The position numbers and the translations under genes were made by a program. From Aralia elata (taxonomy: Eukaryota > Streptophyta > Magnoliopsida > Apiales > Araliaceae): 64,000 nt of DNA. Positions 59,421 to 64,000 of this stretch are shown piece by piece. The first letter of the stretch is position 1. Every line of letters begins with the position of its first letter. The stretch covers positions 124,001-188,000 of the forward strand of contig JAVJAP010000337.1 of the NCBI GenBank assembly GCA_034770075.1, in the 5' to 3' direction. The notes under the pieces were generated by a model. It had not been told where the DNA came from. It saw nothing but the letters and a program-made list of their open reading frames with translations, and did not search any database.

Positions 59421-60452
59421 TCATATTATCTTGAGATTCCATAAGAGTATTAAGCTTCTTAGCACCATGTTAGTCATATAGTTATTCCGATAGTCAGCCC
59501 ACGGATTGAAAGAAACCAAAAGTTGGGTGGTTGCAGCCCCAAAATGCATTCCTCCCGGATCAAATGCCATAATTTTTGCAGCCAACACAACTGCCATTGA
59601 ACAATTCAGCCCCATTTTCTTGAGCGTTGAACCACCTCTCTTTCTAGTTGAAGTTTGCAGTAAAGTGGTATTGAATGCAACACAATAACTTGTCAAATTG
59701 TTAATGTAAGTAGCCATATGCAAGCCATTTTCACAGTTTATCCAAAGCTGAGTCTTATCACTTTTGAAATGGTTAGCATCCAAATCCGCCTTTATTCTAT
59801 ATTGACTTTCAATAGGGCCACAATACTGTTTACCCAAACAAGTAGGTGCATTAAACAATTTTGAGCCAACTGCAGTGAAAACCCCATAAGATTCAGCCAT
59901 GTAGTCGACCTTGTAATCAGCCCATGGAATCTCTTCCAACTTCCTTGTGCTAGCAACCTTGATCTTCCTCCCATTAATTTTTAAAGTGAACCCATCCACT
60001 AATGCGACTGATCCTGTGAAAACTCCATTGTCAGATTCATATTTGAACATGTAAGCCTTGTAATAATCACCCACCATTGGATTGTTGAACATCTTAGAAG
60101 CTACTAGTTCTGAAATTTCCTCACTATTGCACTTACTTTCTTCATTAGAAGCCATGAATTCTTGCTCCCAAGTAATGTTTTCAACACAACTAATATCCGA
60201 GTGGCCATCCATGTCTCTCAACTTTTGTCCGTAGTCACAAAACAGCCCCTCATCTTCACTGGCGGACAAGGAAGGTTTTTCCAAATCTTGATTCCTTTTA
60301 TCAACTTCCATTTCCTTCTCAATAATGACTTTTTGTGATGTTTCAGATAGCTCAACTAAGGCCCCAAGATAATATTGATGAATCTTAGCTTGGCTATAAG
60401 CAGTAGAGAGATTTTGGACAAAGCTTTTGCACCCAACTCTTAAATTCTTCAT
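59421..60452 (-). CDS. Chimeric ORF in LTR element: Gag-like start, captured GAPDH segment, unknown C-terminal part
   Basis: 343 codons open without interruption. Residues 10-36 (FVQNLSTAYSQAKIHQYYLG) resemble the end of a plant Gag domain. Residues 40-125 are acidic and unrecognised. Residues 131-195 match the NAD-binding domain of plant glyceraldehyde-3-phosphate dehydrogenase (YKAYMFKYESDNGVF, LKINGRKIKVAST, EEIPWADYKVDYMAES, GVFT), closest in pattern to the plastid GapCp type. The catalytic cysteine region is absent, so it cannot be an active enzyme. Residues 196-343 are of unknown origin; NPWADYRNNYM near the end partly echoes IPWADYKVDYM. A standard host gene would have introns, so capture through RNA is likely. 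Whether the ORF is expressed is unknown. Confidence 0.7.
   Translation of the reverse strand: MKNLRVGCKSFVQNLSTAYSQAKIHQYYLGALVELSETSQKVIIEKEMEVDKRNQDLEKPSLSASEDEGLFCDYGQKLRDMDGHSDISCVENITWEQEFMASNEESKCNSEEISELVASKMFNNPMVGDYYKAYMFKYESDNGVFTGSVALVDGFTLKINGRKIKVASTRKLEEIPWADYKVDYMAESYGVFTAVGSKLFNAPTCLGKQYCGPIESQYRIKADLDANHFKSDKTQLWINCENGLHMATYINNLTSYCVAFNTTLLQTSTRKRGGSTLKKMGLNCSMAVVLAAKIMAFDPGGMHFGAATTQLLVSFNPWADYRNNYMTNMVLRSLILLWNLKII
59868..60062 (-). pseudogene. Captured GAPDH fragment (65 codons, no intron)
   Basis: The part of the chimeric ORF that aligns by eye with GAPDH from the YMxYMxKYDS motif through ESxGVFT, including the conserved EIPW. It is in the sense direction of the element. 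It lacks the N-terminal dinucleotide motif and everything from the active-site SCTTN onward. Confidence 0.85.
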
Positions 60453-60722
60453 TTAACCCCTTTATAAAGCACTTAACAAAAAATACTTCTGACAACTCTT
60501 GATTCTGACTTGAAACTACCAAATGTAACTTGTGAAACTTTCAATATACTCAAATACTGAGCCTTCTTGATGGAGCCTACTGAATCTAAGTTTAACGATC
60601 TGACTTGGATCCAACCCTTCATTAACAAGATTTTCATTCATAATTTCCAACATAGTATCAATTGTGCTGCATATTGACATAAAAATGACTTCTATATTCT
60701 GAACCATTTCGGAATGAAACAA
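60453..60722 (-). pseudogene. Gag N-terminal remnant of the GAPDH-carrying element
   Basis: The frame 60722-60516 reads EGLDPSQIVKLRFSRLHQEG then SVFEYIESF, the pattern of the plant gypsy Gag domain (LRxxxLxQxGSVxEYxxxF). After a stop and a shift, 60515-60440 still reads QELSEVFFVKCFIKGLNEEF, the next conserved Gag part. The element therefore descends from a gypsy-type element. Confidence 0.75.
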
Positions 60723-61165
60723 GGTAGAAATAAGGAATGGTAGGTGGAGAGAGGGTAAAATTATGAAAAGAATATGAAGAAATTAGGGACAAATTGAATT
60801 TATAATTCGAAAATGTTAATGGGATTTGGTTGGAGGAAACTAACTCATGAGAATACTAGGATGAAAGAAAAAATAAAAGATTAGAGATGCAGTAAAGAGT
60901 GATTTTGGGAGAAATGATTTAGGGCTTATACAAATTGCACCCAAAAAATAAAATCTAGGGAAAATGTTACCAAATAATTTTTCCTGTCCTTCAAGCGTGT
61001 TCTTCAGCCATTGTTGACAGTCGAGCTGCTTGTCCCCATATGAGAGCCAACAATTTGATTCATGGCTTGTTGAAAATTTCTTTTCTTGGATTAGACTTTA
61101 GGATAACTCTGATTTATATTCACTGCAGCAGTTGGAAGACCAATTTGCCTGCTAAAGATCTAGGG

Positions 61166-61257
61166 TTCCAGGTGCCTAGTCAACAAGATAGCATCACGTT
61201 TAGTTGGTAACTTCCAGGTGCCCAGTCAACAAGATAGCATCACGTTTAGTTGGTAAC
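61166..61257. repeat. 46-bp tandem duplication in the element leader
   Basis: Two adjacent copies of a 46-bp unit beginning TTCCAGGTGC, differing at one position. It lies between the 5' LTR and the gag remnant. Confidence 0.93.
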
Positions 61258-61418
61258 TTGGTATAAGAGTTCTGTTGTATGGATCATTAATGGATTTTGG
61301 GTTTTAAAATGATAAAGGAAAAGAATTGAAAGAAAGAACAAAAAATTGATAGTAGATTAGAATGGACAGAGGTTGAATTAGAGAAAGATGAAGAAGATTT
61401 TTGAAATTAGGGCCAAGG

Positions 61419-61782
61419 AATTATGATTTCAGATTAATTGGAATGACAAAATAGAAAGAGAATGGAAGAACCAGAGAATAGAAAGGAAACAAAAAAAGAA
61501 GAACAGAGCTCAAAGGAAATAAAAATGGTGGAAAAGAGAGAAAGGAGAAGAAACCGATTTAGAGAGAAAATATTAGAAGAAACACAATTCATTTTATTAT
61601 CTGGATAGTTCTCTACAATCTGAAACCACATATTTATACACAACCCAGCCCCATTATCTTCTAACTATGTTACCAAACAACCTTTAGTTAACTAAAAACA
61701 TGCCAAACAATTATCACAATTACTAATTTCTAATTACTTCGAACTATTTTCTATATTTATAACTAATACCCATTTCATAACA
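61419..61782 (-). repeat. 5' LTR of the GAPDH-carrying element
   Basis: 364 bp, starts (minus) TGTTATGAAATGGG. Its inner end is changed from CATAACA to CATAATT. Confidence 0.88.
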
Positions 61783-61787
61783 GATAG

Positions 61788-63703
61788 ATTCATTTTTCTT
61801 ACTTTTCTATGGACTTCTGCCATGGGTACCATTGGGCGTATTTATCTTATCTTTGTCGAAATTGGAGAGCTGGAACTTTCTTGAGTGTTTGCCCTTTAAT
61901 TCCACTTGCTATAGGGTGGGACTCCTTGTATTCTCTATCCTCTAATAAAATTTCTCTCTATCCAAAAAAATAAATAAAAGTGTGTCTCTGTATGTATGTT
62001 GGTGGTGTTCAATACTCAGCTTAAAACCAATATATGACATTATTTAGTGTAGCATATACCTATGATAAGATGGTTGATATTTTACTCTTCTTTGACCAGA
62101 TATAACTTCCTTCTAATCAAAGCGATGCCTAGCAAGTAGCAGGCTAGCAATCTAATCTGATTAGAGTGGTATGGATCACAATTGTTAAATTTGGTATGGT
62201 TGTTTTTTGGCTACAAAAATTATGTCTGTTTTGTAGCTCTGTAGTATTCAACTGTTTTACATGCAAGAACTGAATGTTGAAATATTTGTAAGCAGTAATA
62301 AACGATATACAGCTACAAGTAAAAGTGTGATGGAAAATTGGTCATAGTTGGAATGTAGAAAGGTGCGCAAGTGCAAGTGCGGAGACAGTCTTCATGTGGT
62401 TCGCTCTGTATACCGATGGCTAATATTTGGTTGACTAATGTGTCATTGCGTTGTAATATTAATATTCCCATGGACAAAAATTTTGCTTTAAGACCCTGAC
62501 CATTAGAATGATGAAAGTTGGAAGAGTTAGAACTACTTCCCTTTCTTAGATTTTTTCTGAATAATTTAGTACCACAATAGATAATCGGCATTCATAAAAA
62601 CTTTCAGCAGTCTTTTGAAGAAAATAGGATGAATAACAAACAGTGTGCGCTAATATCAGTGATAAAACAACAGTGGATGAGCATTGTCTTCTAGCAGCAG
62701 AACCATTTGCTATTAAAATTAAAAAAGATGTTGGCATTACTTACTTCAAAAATAAACTTCGAGCTTGCTTTAGATGGATGTGCATTTTTTTTTTTTAATG
62801 ATGAAGAGAAATAGTAAGTTGCATTCTGATCAGATACCAGCAGTTGAATATATACTGCCAGGTTGTATTGCGGTAATAGTTCTCGTGTTTGGTTTCACTG
62901 TATGTAGACATTTTCGAAGCATATATTGATAGTACATGGTAGGTGGTAGCATAAGGAATGTTAGATGGTGTGGTGTTTGGCAGATCTGTGGCGGTTAGTT
63001 GTGGTGACATAATGTAATACTAGTGTGATTTCTTGGGAAAGAAAAGAGGATTCCGTAATTTAGTAGGTACAAGGGAAAGAAGTTAAATGGGGCAGGGTGG
63101 AGGGAGGAGCTACGTTACACGGACTCTCACTTTGCCCTAAAGTACCACAGTTTGACACTGGAACCTCGAACAGGGACGAAACCAGGATTTGATCTTGGGG
63201 GGACCAATAATTTTTTTAACAACATAATGTATATTCATCATTAAAAAGTAAAGTTCCACCATTACAAAACATATTTTTACTAAAACAAAGATAATGTGGT
63301 AATAGAATTTGTTTTGACAAAGACAACAAAACGTAGCAAAAAAACGTTCTCGGTGATTTTAGATAATATATAATCAAACATGCTTGCATATCATGGGAAG
63401 CATGAGACAATGTTGTCCCATTACCCAATTAATCCACTACTATTAGTATACACTACAGTAGAAGTTCAAAATAAGCAAAGATTCCAATTGCATTCTGCAT
63501 CAAGGATTGACCCAAAAATTAATTTATTTTTAAGAAAAAAAAAAGAAACCAAATATAGAAAGGGTAAAACTGAAAAAAATAAATTTATCAGCCTTCTATT
63601 CTACACAAATCAAATAACAAAAAAACTGAATGACTTATTTGACAACATGAATAACTAAAGTTCTAAGTAAATTGAGAAAGGTAATAGAAGGGGGTTTGGG
63701 TAC
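61788..63703. other. Unassigned region, possible intron or decayed downstream part of the ASCH gene
   Basis: On the minus strand this follows a good donor site at 63703-63702, so it should contain the next exons of the ASCH-domain gene. I searched for coding of the expected RLWIHAASKVP segment and did not find it. The open frames present (62313-62591, 62546-62737, 62795-63010, 63216-63428) show no recognisable domain. Confidence 0.4.
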
Positions 63704-63868
63704 CTCAGATAGGAGAAGGCCAAGATCTTCCCTCAATGCGCTTGATACCATGAACAAGCAAAGAAGCCCATGGCTGATGCATAGTCAAACATGGGTTTCT
63801 GTAATTTTCACTCCTGCCGCCTCCGCCACCGCCTCCGCCAGTCCGCCTCTACTGCTACTCCCGATCAT
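63704..63868 (-). pseudogene. ASCH-domain (ASC-1/TRIP4-like) gene, first exon, with frameshift and stop
   Basis: Minus strand encodes NPCLTMHQPWASLLVHGIKR then IEGRSWPSPI, the highly conserved start of the ASCH domain of plant ASC-1-like RNA-binding/transcription coactivator proteins. It ends at the donor G|GTACCC (63704/63703). Two lesions: the expected arginine codon after SPI is TGA (63707-63705), and the ATG at 63868 (MIGSSSRGG) is out of frame with the ASCH part, with the change somewhere in the GGCGGA-rich stretch at about 63800-63840. Upstream in the ASCH frame there are TAG stops. It is either a broken gene or the effect of sequence errors. The plus-strand open frame 63672-63893 is its shadow. 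Confidence 0.7.
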
Positions 63869-64000
63869 CTGCTCAGCTTCTCCCCTGAATTAGTTAAGTT
63901 GAATAATAATTGGATGTCAAAACCGAAATGGTCGAATCTAGTTTTGGGAGTTAAAAATAAGCTTCAAACTGGGTATAAACCCCTATACTATGTGCAATCA

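Larger units (their letters stand above)
58690..61782 (-). mobile_element. Small LTR retroelement carrying a GAPDH gene fragment
   Basis: LTRs are 58690-59041 and 61419-61782, about 355 bp, with ends TGTTATGA/TCATAACA. The target duplication GATAG is perfect (58685-58689 and 61783-61787). A polypurine tract AAGGAGGGTGGAA on the minus strand abuts the left LTR, so the element reads on the minus strand and the left copy is the 3' LTR. The interior (2377 bp) holds a gag N-terminal remnant, then a long open frame with a GAPDH-like piece. No protease, RT or integrase is seen, so it is non-autonomous. No canonical initiator-methionine binding site follows the 5' LTR; its final bases are mutated (CATAATT for CATAACA). 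Confidence 0.9.

Noticed and set aside
59506..59688. Plus-strand frame opposite the chimeric ORF
   Set aside because: Shadow of the minus-strand frame, which has the GAPDH match and agrees with the element orientation.

Overview
This is nuclear DNA of a flowering plant, most likely a eudicot. It is AT-rich, has host genes split by GT/AG introns, and is dominated by nested plant LTR retrotransposons of Ty3/gypsy and Ty1/copia type plus one hAT-type DNA element. I cannot name the species from sequence alone.

Layout. (1) 0.7-5.6 kb, minus strand: a five-exon gene for cytosolic NAD-dependent glycerol-3-phosphate dehydrogenase (GPDHC1 type), complete except for a one-base frameshift in exon 1. 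(2) 5.6-9.3 kb: upstream region and AT-rich intergenic DNA with AT microsatellites. (3) 9331-10587: a solo gypsy LTR with a perfect target duplication. (4) About 11.0 to 54.3 kb or slightly beyond: one block of nested transposons. Its scaffold is a minus-strand non-autonomous gypsy family, called B here, arranged LTR-gag-LTR-gag-LTR with no pol. Into B were inserted a copia element with long LTRs (24.0-35.5 kb, with a solo LTR of the same insertion at 11964-14186), a second copia (C, 37602-40535, partial copy 16328-17605), a solo LTR (D, 42098-47760) that itself carries solo LTR E (43148-47300), a solo LTR G (48280-51244) and an hAT-type element H (52423-53388). A truncated gypsy element A (17606-24002, minus strand) sits in the 5' LTR of the copia element. 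(5) 54.3-58.7 kb: unassigned DNA. (6) 58690-61782: a complete small LTR element whose interior holds a gag remnant and an intronless piece of a host glyceraldehyde-3-phosphate dehydrogenase gene. (7) 63704-63868, minus strand: first exon of an ASCH-domain (ASC-1/TRIP4-like) gene, with lesions.

History. 11964-17605 and 33195-38874 are the same 5.6-kb sequence in direct orientation (copia LTR, B gag, B LTR, part of copia C). The first copy stops abruptly at 17605 inside C and joins gypsy A in mid reverse transcriptase. The simplest account is one illegitimate crossover between two versions of the locus: one with only a solo copia LTR, the other with the full copia element and gypsy A inserted in its 5' LTR. 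A haplotype mis-join in the assembly would look the same.

All transposon reading frames seen here carry stops, frameshifts or truncations, so none looks autonomous. The points most worth a second look are the GAPDH-carrying LTR element, the solo-LTR/full-element recombination, the extra gene region after pol in the copia element with its own promoter-like leader, and a 15-bp G-box minisatellite in the gypsy A LTR.
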